Below are positions 48,701 to 60,201 of a stretch of 64,000 nt of DNA, piece by piece (the first letter of the stretch is position 1; the number at the start of each line of letters is the position of its first letter). This DNA comes from Wyeomyia smithii. Taxonomy: Eukaryota > Arthropoda > Insecta > Diptera > Culicidae. The DNA lies in NCBI RefSeq assembly GCF_029784165.1, contig NC_073696.1, positions 188,084,498 through 188,148,497 of the forward strand, given 5' to 3'. The translations under genes and the position numbers were made by a program. The notes under the pieces were generated by a model that saw only the letters and a program-made list of their open reading frames with translations, did no database searches and had not been told where the DNA came from.

Positions 48701-51700
48701 GGATGCTGATGTAGTATATGCCACTTCATCACCGGGCGAACCGTTGGCATTTTCCTCAACTAACGATATATTTTCCGATCCGCGTTAACGCTTTTTAGCG
48801 CTCTGATTTTCGAACAGCAAATAGCAAATAGTAAATGTTGTCGATAAAATGATACATCGACGGTCTTCATTGAAGGACAATTAGAAGGGGACGTCGGGAT
48901 GTGCGGACCCGGAGAGTTGTTAATTAAGAACTAGCAATGGCTGAAATATATTGACTTCATGTGCCCTACTTCGTGATACAGATCGATCAAAACAGAGCCT
49001 GGTTGAATGTATTTTACAAAGTAAAAGAGATCCGATTGTCAAAACTTATTTTCTGCACAATCAAACAACGATGTATTTCAACGTTAAGAAAAGTTCGATA
49101 AACAATGAAATATGTAGAACCAACCAACAGTCGAACCTCTGATGTATAAACTTTGTATCATAAATTATTGAATTTTATCTTGTTTTAGTATTCGTTATTA
49201 ATTATAATCTCATTAGAACATGTTTATAATGAATACTCATCTTAGTTTCCACCCAATTTATACAGCATATAAACAACGCATGTTTTTTCTGCGTAGGTCC
49301 ATTTCGAATCCCAACACTCCAAACTGGCGAGACACATGGTACGCCTCCAATTAATGGTTTGTTTATTCGCTATTGAATTCTGTAGGGAAATGGTTTTTTT
49401 CTCACTGTAATCTGCACTCCACTCATGGGCGGGCTCTCGGTCTCGCTACCTTCCTCATATTCACTGTTTATCCAAATTGTTCACCACTTGATGAATCTCG
49501 ACTAGAAACCAACGCTGATGCATTTGCTGTGTTTGACGATGCACAATAGGGTCTAACTATCTACCCCTTTTTCGGGGAGAGTTCATTTGTGTGTGCATAA
49601 ATTTAAATTAAAATATTGTGGAATAGATACAAATTGAATCCTAAATTGCGATATAAATTCAATTCATTCCGCAAATTACTTTTCCGAGCTCAGTGTCAGC
49701 GTTGCCTTCTGTGTCCAATCATCCGTACGCTGAAATGATTGGTGTTGCGGCGAAAATAAATATTGGTCATTTCATCTGGCGTGGCTGGTGTTTGAGTCAT
49801 AGACCTCGCCAACAAAGGAAACCGACTGATAAAGTATCGTTTTCATTGTCGATTTTTTTTTCATTTATATCAACCTGTGTTTAAAGAATAGCTGGAGGGA
49901 CCCTCGTTATGAATTGTGGCAGCATTTTCTCCATTTGAAATACTATCTTTTTCTGTCCTTTTCATTCTTCTGTTTTCTGGCATAATTCAGAACAGGAAAC
50001 GATTGCCACGAATATAAGAGAAATTATTTAATTATATAAATAACTTTTTATAATTGAATCGTTGCAACCTATACATTCCTATAGTCAGACGCTATTCCTA
50101 AATGATTGAGCAGGGATATTAATGAAGAACAGTAACTTTTTCTATATCACTTGATATTGTTTATCAAAAAATAGCAACCAACAACTACATCAAAATTTGA
50201 TTAAACACACGTTCATTAATTTCACGTTGGAAGATGACGCATAATCAGTAGAAAAACAGATTACTGTTCTTGTTTAAGAAAATTATAACTATATGGTTCA
50301 GTTTCCGTCATTTGACTATGTACAATTAAAATATTGATGTACGCTTTCTGTGTTTTTATTGAACGAGCGTGTTTGCATCATTATCAATTAACAGGAAAGG
50401 AAACGCGCATTCCGCGATTTCAACTTTGTTAAGATTCTATAACATGAATAAACGATTTCTTTTTCTTTGAAAAATCGACTTTGTTGGAAATGGTACTACC
50501 TCCATTTACTGTTCGAAATGTTGTGAATTGTGAACATTGTGAGCTCACGAAAGTCATTCATACAAAAAAAAAACGATTTACAAGCCATCACCGTTTTACT
50601 TTTATTCACGTGCTTTCTTGCACATTCTGGTGCACATACGCTCCACCTCTATTATATTCTTCTCAAGAATATTGCACAATGAATTTTATCTGGCACATAG
50701 ATCTTCATGCGTAAATGTTGACAATATTACGATTGTCATGGTAATGAACATCTAATTTTGATAAATGAAGTCTCTCTGCTTGAATGTATGTTACCCTGTA
50801 CAACTTAGTTTGTTGAAACAACACTATCATGTTTGAGATGAAATATGTTTCATTCTTGGCGACACTTTTCCTTGAGAATTTGAAAGTGTCTAGAGAAAGT
50901 AGCACGGAGCGGTTTTCGGTGCAAAGCGTAGAGTATTTACCTCAAACTCAAAATACAAACTAACAGACATAACATTCGAGGCAAGTTTTCAATGAATCAA
51001 TCGTTCTATAGTAACAATACTTTATGTTACACAGTATGAAAATATTATGTCGAATCACATATAAAGAATTGCCTCCATTACATATGATAAAAAATTTGTG
51101 GAATACCACGTAAATTTATATTCTTTAAATAATTTAAAAATAATAAATATGTTTCAAACAAAATCGTGGTTTACATCAGAAGCATCAGAAATTTAAACGA
51201 TATTGCACATAATTCTCAAACAAAATCGTGGTTAACGTCAGAAGCAGGTGAAATTTGAATGAAAAAATATTTTACGTAACGTGTAAAATTCAAAATTTTT
51301 TACTGTGTAATAACACTTGCAGTATCTGCCGCATCTTTGCACCGCTTCTTTTATTTCGACAGCAGCGCTAGCGCACGTCATATTTGGAACCACAAAAAAT
51401 GTATGAGGTTGCGTAACAGCGCCACATAGGATGTTGTATCGTGGCGACTTTTATTTGACTGGAATTTAGAATGATTAGTTTGTCTGGAGATGGAGCTAGG
51501 TTTCAGTGTTACGTCTCTTAGACTGTGCTATAAGTGTCTCAAGTGTCGAGCTCTTTGGTGTAGGGGTCAGTGGAAAGTAAATAAAAAGTATATGCTTTTC
51601 AAAGAATGGGCCAACCAATCAGGCTTTAGTTTGTATGACGTTGCAGTGAAAGCAATAAAAAATATCTTAACCATAGTTTTGTTGATAAGACTTCAAAATG

Positions 51701-52102
51701 CCTTTGCAGCTAATCAGATACTTTGCTACAAAGTATCAAATGCAATTCTCAATGTATAAATAATAGATTTATGAAATTCGCATCCTTCTCATCTCAACAA
51801 CTTTATTGTGACAAAAGTCCAAGAATTGGAGATTATGTGTAATCAATAGTCACTATGAAGGTTTAGGAAACATCATAGTAGTGTAGTGTTGTTAATACGA
51901 AAAGTATCAGAATGAACAAAATAATTCTTCCAATTATACTTACGTACTTTTACATTTATATTCAATATGACTGTTTGATGCGTGCACAATTTCATCACTG
52001 AAAAGAAAATCTTTGTAAAAAATACGATACATATGTTATCATTATTTAAAAGTCATATGATGTTATCATTATTGAGGCCAAACGATATTGAATCCACAAA
52101 TG
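45723..52102. other. No gene recognised
   Basis: Mostly AT-rich unique DNA. GC-richer stretches at 46960-47280 and 48600-48790 hold only short, domainless frames. A 62-bp unit is repeated twice at 51154-51265 ('tcaaacaaaatcgtggtt'). A short run 'atgttatcattatt' repeats at 52032 and 52058. No RNA gene was supported. Confidence 0.45.
51154..51265 (+). repeat. Two direct copies of a ~62-bp unit
   Basis: Both copies begin 'tcaaacaaaatcgtggtt' and share 'cagaagca', starting at 51154 and 51216 with a few substitutions. Confidence 0.65.
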
Positions 52103-52295
52103 GCCGACTTCGAGCCATCACTTCGAATTTTCAGAAGCACAAGACTCAGTAACTGTGAATGCGTCACCTATGAAAACGCTTTTTTATGTTTGCTGCGGTG
52201 AAGCTAACATAAAATAGTGTTTTCACAGGGCACACATAATCTATTTCCGACTTTTGTTTTTCTGAAAATTCGAAGTTGTGGCTCGAATTCTGCCG
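52103..52295. mobile_element. Foldback MITE, ~190 bp
   Basis: The left arm 'cttcgaattttcagaa' (52121-52136) pairs with 'ttctgaaaattcgaag' (52260-52275). Outer words 'ccgacttcgagcc' / 'ggctcgaattctgcc' and inner words 'tgaaaacgc...' / '...gtgttttca' are also inverted. The sequence is almost completely self-complementary and has no coding content. Confidence 0.7.
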
Positions 52296-54341
52296 TTCTC
52301 ATTCTAAAATATGCTGCAAGCACAAGACTGTCTTCACTTTTTCTGTATAACTTTTAATGAACGAAGAGATAAAACTCAAAAACTCTTTTGACACGACAGA
52401 CTTCTTCTTCAGAATTCCGTGTTGTCGTTGCGATGAGAATTGCATTTGACAAGATGGGAAAATAATGCTCCTATGTTGCGAAAGCGAAAAAAATTTTCAA
52501 TATTCTCAGTGCGAAGCATCACCTGGAACAGCCTACTCCTTCAACGCGGTAACAATTTCTGGAAATTATATCTTGCTACAAGTTTAGGAATTTAAAACTA
52601 ACGTCTCATGTTTCTCAACAAATTAATAATTAATAATTGTTTATGACAGCTCAAACTTTCTACCTAAATCATAGTATGATAACAACCGGCCGTGAAACTC
52701 TTTTACTTGAATAACACTTTTGACCTCGTTTTAGATGATGAGGAGAATTCGAAACCAGTCGACGTAGAAGATGAATTTGATGTTTACCTACTATTTAAAT
52801 TTTACTGAATGATATGTCCTTAGTTCAGGGTCCTAAAGCAATACCAGATTTTATATGTCATTTGAAAGAGATGCGTTTTTTGAGCAAAACGTGATTTTTA
52901 AAAAATATTTATCGTTGTCCTTAGATTTTAAAATAAAAAATAAAAATCGACTCGAAATGACCTAAAGGACAGTTCACCCATTTACGGTACTTGGGCAAAC
53001 TATCATTTAAGACGCAGTTTTTCATTCTCCATTCAAAACGCGAAGGCATACGATACAAACTTTTGAAAATCTCATTTTGCTCAGAAATGATACATAAAAT
53101 CAGTAAACCGTGTAAAATTTTAAGACCCAATTCGGGTAAGAAACGTTCGAAAAGGGACGCCTATTTTAAGCGGTCGAAGAAAACGGGCCTCAAACTACTG
53201 AACTGAAACTGAACTACTGAGTTGATCAATATCGACAATTTCAATGACATGATCAAAAACTCTAATTAAGTAGTTATCCTTCGAATGTATAAACTGCAGT
53301 TTAACACAGAGAAATTTCGGAATAAAACTCAACCGAAAAAATTAATCAAAATTGTAGCCATTCGGGCGCCATATCGGTGTATTGAGCAAAAACATTGTGC
53401 CAAAGAAGGACACGTTTTTGTTCTTTAGCTTGTAATGCACACATTTAGGCAATGAGTTTGATCCAAATCACGTCAATACGTCAATGCACACTTAAATGTT
53501 TAGTTAACGACTACCGCAAATATGGTCAAGTTACAATAAACTATAATTTTGCTAAAATTACATGAACTTTAGCCTAATCTCATCCCTTCTATGGGGTGAC
53601 ATTGTGCCAAAAACAAAAAGTTAAATTTAATACCTATTAAATGAACAGTAGTGGGTCTACGAATGATTCACATGAATAACATGATACTATTACTGGACTA
53701 TTAAGGGGCTGTAGGGAGTTGACCAGAAACTATGAATTATAGAAAAATGTATGACTGGATCAAATCGATATCTAGAGTAACCAGTTATGAGATCGTGGCT
53801 TATGGACAGTCTTTATACGGCGTCTCCAGGTAGCTGAGAAAGGGAGAACTTTAGGACATGAAGCCTGAGGAAAATTTTCGTTTTAATTATGATGTGTCGT
53901 TGACCACTGTATATTTCATTGGAGATCTCAAAACCGCTGGAAACGTACCCACAACCCTCCTTCCTCGCTTTGAAAGTGATTAGTTTATATAGAATGAATG
54001 TACAAAAATTTTATTATATTCCATAAGTAATATCAGTCATTGTAAATTTCCATCAAATATCTTAAATACCAATATAGTTCACTTACGTGAAATTATGAAG
54101 ACAAATTGAAAATGACAGAAGCGTTAGTCACCTTTTCGACCACTAGGTGCGCCACTTCTGATTTTGTTCTACACGACATGCGAAATAGAGTAACTTTTGA
54201 CAATAATATTACCCTAATGGGTACACTGAGAAAAAAATGCTCATTTTATTGTGAAGTGGACTCGGCCGAATATTTTATAATAGTAAACTTCGTCAATGTA
54301 TGAGGCAATCCATGGGTGGTGTTCCACGGTTTGTACGTTTG
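52296..54341. other. No gene recognised
   Basis: AT-rich DNA. Overlapping short frames on opposite strands at 52921-53206 are mirror images with no domain. Nothing else structured was seen. Confidence 0.45.
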
Positions 54342-54900
54342 TCGACCTCCGACAATATTTTGAGTTGTAAAATAGCGACTTCCGGTGACTGGAAAACTGC
54401 CGAAAATGACCAAATACCACCTAATATGGGTGTTTTTTTTTAACCGGAATGACGCTCAGAGGCCAGAAATTGTCGCCAAATGCCAGTTTGAAACCCGAGA
54501 TGGCGACTTCCGGTTTCTGAAAAACAGCGACGAATGACCAAATATGGGTATTTCCGCGATTGTTCTGATGCACTGAAGCCACAAATCGACCTCAGACAAC
54601 ATTTTGAGTTGTAAAATGGCGACTTTTGGTGACTGGAAAACTGCCGAAAATAACCCAAAAACAACCAAATATGGGCGTTTCTTTAACCAGAATGATGCTC
54701 AGAGGCCAGAAATTGTCTCCAAATGCCGTTTCGAAATCCAATATGGCGACTTCCGGTTCCTAAACAACAGTGGCAAAAGACCAAATAACACTCATTATGG
54801 GTATTTCCGGGATTGTTATGATGCACTAAAGCTACAAATCGACCTCAGACAACATTATGAATTGTAAAATGATGACTTCCGGTGAATGGGAAGCTGCCGA
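54342..54900 (+). repeat. Tandem repeat, ~244-253 bp period, dimeric substructure
   Basis: The block 'cgacctc.gacaa.attttgagttgt' starts at 54343, 54587 and 54840. Each period contains two related half-units, one with 'gcgacttccggtgactgg' and one with 'gcgacttccggtttctg'. This gives a satellite-like dimer of about 120-bp monomers. Short open frames here are translations of the repeat. Confidence 0.82.
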
Positions 54901-55199
54901 TTAAACGATGATTGCATCATATTCGTTTCGTTTCCATCACTGCTTGGGATTAGTTTACATTTACGTGGCCTGATTATTTGAATATTTCTTCTTCGTGCCT
55001 CGATAAGCTACATCTATTATATTATCAATATTTAACTCCCGGAATGGCGTTAGTTTTACATACAAACAATATACGCACGAAATCTACAACATATTTTTTT
55101 TCTGTAAAAGTATGAAATTGAGTCAACTAAATCTAAAATTGAGTAAACTCAGTTACGTGTGTGAGAATGTCACACGCTCACAGAAATTCAACAACAATG

Positions 55200-55911
55200 C
55201 ACAGTGGTACAGTAAGGCAGTGTAGGCGGACATGAGTTTAGTTTATTTAGTCTATTTTTTATGTGCAAATGAAATTGGGGTGTACCTGAAATCGACTAAA
55301 TAAAAAAACTAACTTTTTTATTTGCAGAAATAAATGTATACATTCATCGGCACAGTTGTAGATCAACTAATTTTAAGCAACTTTTGGTATTTCTTCACAA
55401 TATTTATACAATATTTGTTCTTTAAAATGATACCAGAAAATATTATTTATGCTTGCCCTAAACGGAGACATTAATATTTCAAAAGGGCCTATTTTTAAAA
55501 TAGAAATAGTGAAAACTCTTCATCTGTACAATATATCGACAATGTTTTTTCGTCAAAGTTGGCGTATTTTTGATTAAAGTTACCGAAGAAAACTTTGTTT
55601 TTGAATTTGAATTGAAAAAATAGAGCGAAAAGACTGTTTTTGGAAACCAAATTTATTGTCTACAAAAAAGTTACTTAGAATAAGTTTATCTACAAGTTTG
55701 CCATAGAATGTTTACAATTATTTATGCAAATAAAAACAAGTTAGTTTGTTTTTATTTCGTTGATTTTAGGACCACCCTAATTTTCATTTGCACATAAATA
55801 GAGGACTATGTATAAAAAACAACTTTTTACAAAAACTATGGCTTTAAACCGCAAACCAAAATCGCAACGAAAAGCTTATGTCCGCCTAAAATGCCTTACT
55901 ATACCACTGTG
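55200..55911. mobile_element. TIR element, 712 bp, with 5-bp duplication
   Basis: Ends CACAGTGGTACAGTAAGGCA and the complement of CACAGTGGTATAGTAAGGCA lie between CAATG repeats (55195-55199 and 55912-55916). Homology between the arms continues for about 140 bp ('ggcggacat', 'atgtgcaaatgaaa', 'aactaactttttta' in inverted form). No transposase is present. The superfamily is uncertain. Confidence 0.75.
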
Positions 55912-55916
55912 CAATG

Positions 55917-57194
55917 AGTTTAGTTACCTTTTTCACCACAAGAGGGGGTGTTCCCTGTCTGTCTTCACGGAAATATATGGGAAACCCGAGAGTGAACTTT
56001 ATTGTTATTTTAAGATATTTGTTTCCATCTAACAGCTGTTAGCTTACTGTTCTCAAGCTTTTAGTCATTATTTCAAATAATACCATAACTAGACAACACA
56101 CCCTATGTAAACAATGCAAGTGTTTTGGTGTATACTGATATAATTTTGTCGTGAATGTGAACTCCGCACACTGTACCGTTCATTATAGCTGGGCACAACC
56201 TCACCCCCAAAGGGCTCGAAAAGTGTACAGTTTGGAGAAACATTATTTTCTGAGCCAACACAGGTTCAATACATAGTATTTCCTCAACACATTGGAGACG
56301 ACATCCTAACGTACCAACTGAGTAGTAAGTTGAGGTCATTTCTTGATCGGGTCGGTTTGCCTGGGACATTTTTGGATAACGTTATTTGCGTATGTTTTTC
56401 ACCCTGAAACAGTTCACTGATATTATCTTTATTTTATTTGAAGTTGTGGATAAATTTGTCATGTTATATTAAGTGTTGAATTTAAGGTAATTGGTTCTAG
56501 AAATCATAAGTAATTTAACATACAAACATTTCTGGTTTTGGCTCAATCTCACCCCGGCAGACGTTACTGACTGAGCACTGATGATGGTTTTATTTTTATT
56601 TTTCATAGTAAACTTAAAGCATCAGCTATTCTCAACATCCTATTCTAACATTTTCCTAACATTTTCGAAACATAACAATGAAACTGAATATTTCGCGCAG
56701 CCATTTCGCTTCGAATAGTTTCATTTTCATTTGATTCCTTTCGGCTCGATCGAATCACGATGAGCATTCTTGCTGTCAAACTGATTTGGTTACGGTAGTG
56801 GTTCTCAACATTTTTTTTCCGCGTACCCTCTGGCGATATTTTTCAAATCAATTATATCCTCTGGCCTGGAATGTTTCCACAGAGTGGGAGAGAGTGAACG
56901 TTTATTTGATTGCCACAGTCATGTTTCAAGAGCAAGTTTAAACAAGAAAAGAAGCATTATAAAGAAAAATTGTTTTGTCCGTCATTACAGATTTTTCTTT
57001 CGCGAAGTCTATCCCCACCCCCCATCGAGGCATTTCAAATGAAACTGATGACTGCCTTAAATGGGTCCTAAAGTTTTGCACGGTTTTCTGATTTTTATGC
57101 ATATACTAGCTGAAAGAGGGCGATTTTCTGAGCAAAACATGATTTAAAAAAATGGTAATCGTTGTCCTTCAATTTTTAAATCTGAACATATAAA
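55917..57194. other. Dispersed-repeat DNA, no gene recognised
   Basis: 56640-57060 shares 'tttcgaaac.aaacaatgaaac', 'tttgattccttt' and 'gaaactgatgac' in order with 16060-16460. In this copy the two halves are separated by about 230 bp that begins 'tagtggttctcaac', probably an inserted element. A minus-strand frame at 56103-56369 has no recognisable domain. Confidence 0.5.
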
Positions 57195-57640
57195 AATGAA
57201 GTTCTGTCTGTCTGTCTGATCCCTATAGGCTTGGAAACTACTGAACCGATCGGCGTGAAATTTTATACATGGGGGTTTTAGGGGTCGACAAAGGCGACTA
57301 AGATAGTTCGAGACCCCTCCCTCTTCTGAAAGAAAGGGGTCTCATACAAATGAAACACAAATTGAAGCTCATCACGAAAGCTAACCAAGTAAATGGAACC
57401 AAGTTTGGCATGTGGATGTTTTTAGGGGTAACGAATGTGTCCATATTATTTCGACACCCCTCCCTCTTCTGGAAGGGAGCGGTTCCTTACAAATGAAACA
57501 CAAATTTCTGCACATCTCGAGAAAAATCAAGTAAAAGGAACCAAATTTGATAAGTGAAGGTTTTTGTGAGCAAAAAATATTTTCATGGTGGTTCGACACT
57601 CATCCGTACTCTGGAAGGGGAGGGTGGTCTCCCATACGAA
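57195..57640 (+). repeat. CTGT-associated degenerate tandem repeat
   Basis: It opens with a (CTGT)n run and 'actgaaccgatcggcgtgaa', then three diverged ~130-bp units. Each has a 'cacccctccctcttctgga' or similar block, 'acaaatgaaacacaaat' and 'aaccaa.tttg'. Such arrays are common in insect genomes. It has no coding content. Confidence 0.65.
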
Positions 57641-57744
57641 TTAATCGGATTTTTCATCCAGGTTTTCCGAAACACAGCCTAAAATGATCAGGTCGATGCA
57701 CAAGAGCCAAAACTCGACTCCAGAAAGAAACGAAAACATATAGA

Positions 57745-58625
57745 AAGTTGATTGTCAAGAGCTTTTTAATTCAAAATTATTATTTAAATCATACTGCATC
57801 ATTGTGATTTGATTATTCTCAAATATGATGAAATTTTTAAAAATTCTCTGAAACTCAACTTTCAAGTAATTTTTTTTTTATTTTATTCCTCCATCCAGAA
57901 CTTTTCATCAAACGTTTTGGAATATTGTTTGGTTTCAACAGAATAATGGATGGGAAAATTAATTACATTTTCAATGATAGTTTTTTAAATTTTCTAAACT
58001 TAAATAAAAAATAACACCAATAAACACAGGTTTTGCCCTAGAGCCCAAACTAGAAAAAAATGAATAAAAATGAAAGCATCAAAGATAACGTTTTAGAGAC
58101 TTAAACGAGTTTTCCCGCAAGCCAACGTAGTAGCGACGAACCCGGCAAGCAATTACTATACGGTCTTACGACTCGCTGAGGGCAACTTTTTTTGCTTTTG
58201 TGAACCAGTGTAACTATTGTATGCTTTTCAATATGAGATGAACCCTGTTTTCTAAATTAAATTTAGTGGGAATTTTAAATATTTTTGTCAAAAGAGTTTT
58301 TTTTGTAAGGTTGTATTTGTCCACTAGGCATTATTATTTCGCTACAACTCATTCTCAGATAGTTTTTCCATACAGCTAACAGTTTCTGCTTTTTGTGCCG
58401 TGTCAAATAAATTATAGATGAAGAAAAAAAAACAGTTTCTGCTTTAAATAAAATCTATACTAAAATGCATACGCCCTTTGAAAAAATAAGTCATGGACCT
58501 AAAAAATTCTCCATCTGCTAATTCAGCGATCTGCTAGCCAAATACGTTTAATTCAAATTAAAAATGGTCGATATTCGACCACATGTCATTTGACGTGGTT
58601 TTGCCCAAAATTAAGCTGCTTAAAA
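57745..58625 (-). mobile_element. Solo arm of the long-TIR DNA transposon
   Basis: In reverse complement the outer part reads 'ggtcgaatatcgaccatttt' and 'ctgagaatgagttgtag', matching 43425-43625. The inner part matches the 43780-43940 arm ('ctccatcc', 'caagagctttttaattcaaa'). The central part is diverged and has no transposase. The outer boundary near 58620 helps define the family terminus. A 38-bp retrotransposon tail interrupts it. Confidence 0.62.
58393..58430 (+). mobile_element. 38-bp tail of an I-group retrotransposon with 15-bp TSD
   Basis: The sequence 'gtgccgtgtcaaataaat' followed by an A-rich end equals the 3' terminal motif of the 29733-35464 element (complement). It is flanked by the perfect direct repeat aacagtttctgcttt (58378-58392 and 58431-58445). 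The homologous arm at 43570 has a single uninterrupted site. It is therefore an extremely 5'-truncated insertion. Confidence 0.78.
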
Positions 58626-60133
58626 CGAATCGAAATTGTCTTCTCTAAAGCTCTTGGTTGCTGAGAAAACTTTTGAAAATGTGAATTTCTAGTACAACTG
58701 TTTTTTATACTTCTAAACTGCAGGGCATTCTAATTTTAATATCAAGGAATATATTTAGATTGTTGTCAGGAATATAATAATTCAGAAGTGTTCTTACACA
58801 GCAACGAAAAATCATTTTGGCTGTCAAATCTAGTCTAGGAAAAAGGAGAAAAATTCGTTATAGTTTTCATTATAATTGTGGATCGTGTGAGCCTCCAATT
58901 AAAAAAAATATCAAAACTCGAAAGTTCGACATTCTTTCTCATCGCTGCATACAACTCAAGTGTCGCCAAAAGTCAACCGGATGTTTCCATATCGTGTGCG
59001 TATAAATTTGCTGCATCCGTACATGTGTACAGGCTTCGATACAGACTACAGAACCGACAGAGAACAGGGAATCTATGTCTGCTGAAATTGTTGCTTGTCA
59101 GTCGCAAAAGGAACTTCCTCTGTGATTACCGCCGGCCCGTTCTCTCGTCCCCGTACTCCCGTACTTTTTCCACTTTTTTTTTTGCTATCAACCAACAACC
59201 GTTGCTATCTGTATGTACCTTGCCATGCGGTAGGTATACTAAGTGGTATGAGTATACTTCCAGTAGCGAGCGAATTGGATGTGAGTGTTTTGGAATAGAT
59301 TTTTATCAGTGAGACCGACCCAGCCGGCGGCCGGCAGCCATCTAGCCCCGCAGTGAGGTGTCAGCAGGTTATTTAACTGCAATATGTGTTTCCCCGGTGA
59401 TGAGCACGGATGCTAGTTTCGTGCGGGCGAGGCGGAGTTCACCAGGAAAGTGGTCGGGAAATGCTATCAGAAGTTTTTCACCGTAGTAGAAAGGGTAGGG
59501 GTTTATACTGCGCTGTTGTGTGTGTGCGCTCGAAACGCGTTAAACCTTCGCCTTCGGGGACATACAAGCTCGGACCGGACCGGTCGGGTGACTGAGTAAC
59601 ACGTGTGCAATGAGTGGGTTCTAATCGTATGAACGGCGCACATTCGTTTGTGTTTTGATGTGGCTGGTAGGGAAAAACATTTTATGTGTAATCACAAAAA
59701 CACTTCACATTTTATGCAAATTTTTGTGCCAGATAATGTGTTTTCGTATTTTACTAGATAATGCATGGGTGTGTGAGAAATATCAGTGGGGTGAGGATAA
59801 TTTTGTTTCGTAAACAAATTGAATTGAAAATTGGAACAGGATACCGCTTGTGTAACCCATGTTTTGTATCCTGGAGCCTTATGCAGCAATTTATTCGAAT
59901 TCGATCTAATTACTGCGTCATTATTATTATGAATTTTAAATCTGTGTGTTTCTCTATTGCCCAAAGTAGCATAACAAGTAGTAACATATTCCTAAACATA
60001 TTTCGTTCATTTGAATCATTGGAAAAAGTAGCGAATAAAACTAGTAAAAAGACAAAAAAATATAACTTTTGAAACAAGTTTGTCCACCTAGCCTTTTCAA
60101 TAACAAAATTGTCAAAAAGATTATCAGTAGATA
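58626..60133. other. GC-richer, possibly promoter-proximal region; no CDS called
   Basis: 59000-59640 is richer in G+C than its surroundings, with a 'gtataaat' at 58999 and a TCAGTGAG initiator-like site at 59307. Frames at 58878-59312 and 59410-59595 lack domains. A host first exon or regulatory region is possible here, upstream of the ratchet site, but nothing in the sequence proves it. Confidence 0.25.
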
Positions 60134-60166
60134 AATTAATGTATTTTTCTTTACTTCCAGGTAAGT
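60134..60166 (+). promoter_or_regulatory. Candidate recursive-splicing (ratchet) site
   Basis: A branch-point-like 'attaat' and a strong pyrimidine tract (gtatttttctttacttcc) are followed by AG joined directly to a perfect donor: CAG/GTAAGT, junction 60160/60161. A zero-length 3'/5' splice-site fusion is the defining feature of ratchet points used in very long insect introns. An alternative reading is a 41-nt microexon (60161-60201) ending at AAG/gtaggg. Strand (+) agrees with the exon at 18502-19220. Confidence 0.55.
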
Positions 60167-60201
60167 TCCGCAATGCTACTGCTGAAATCAGCATTATTAA
60201 G

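Noticed and set aside
59410..59595. Small basic protein in the GC-rich patch
   Set aside because: Short, no family resemblance; more likely untranslated or regulatory sequence if functional.
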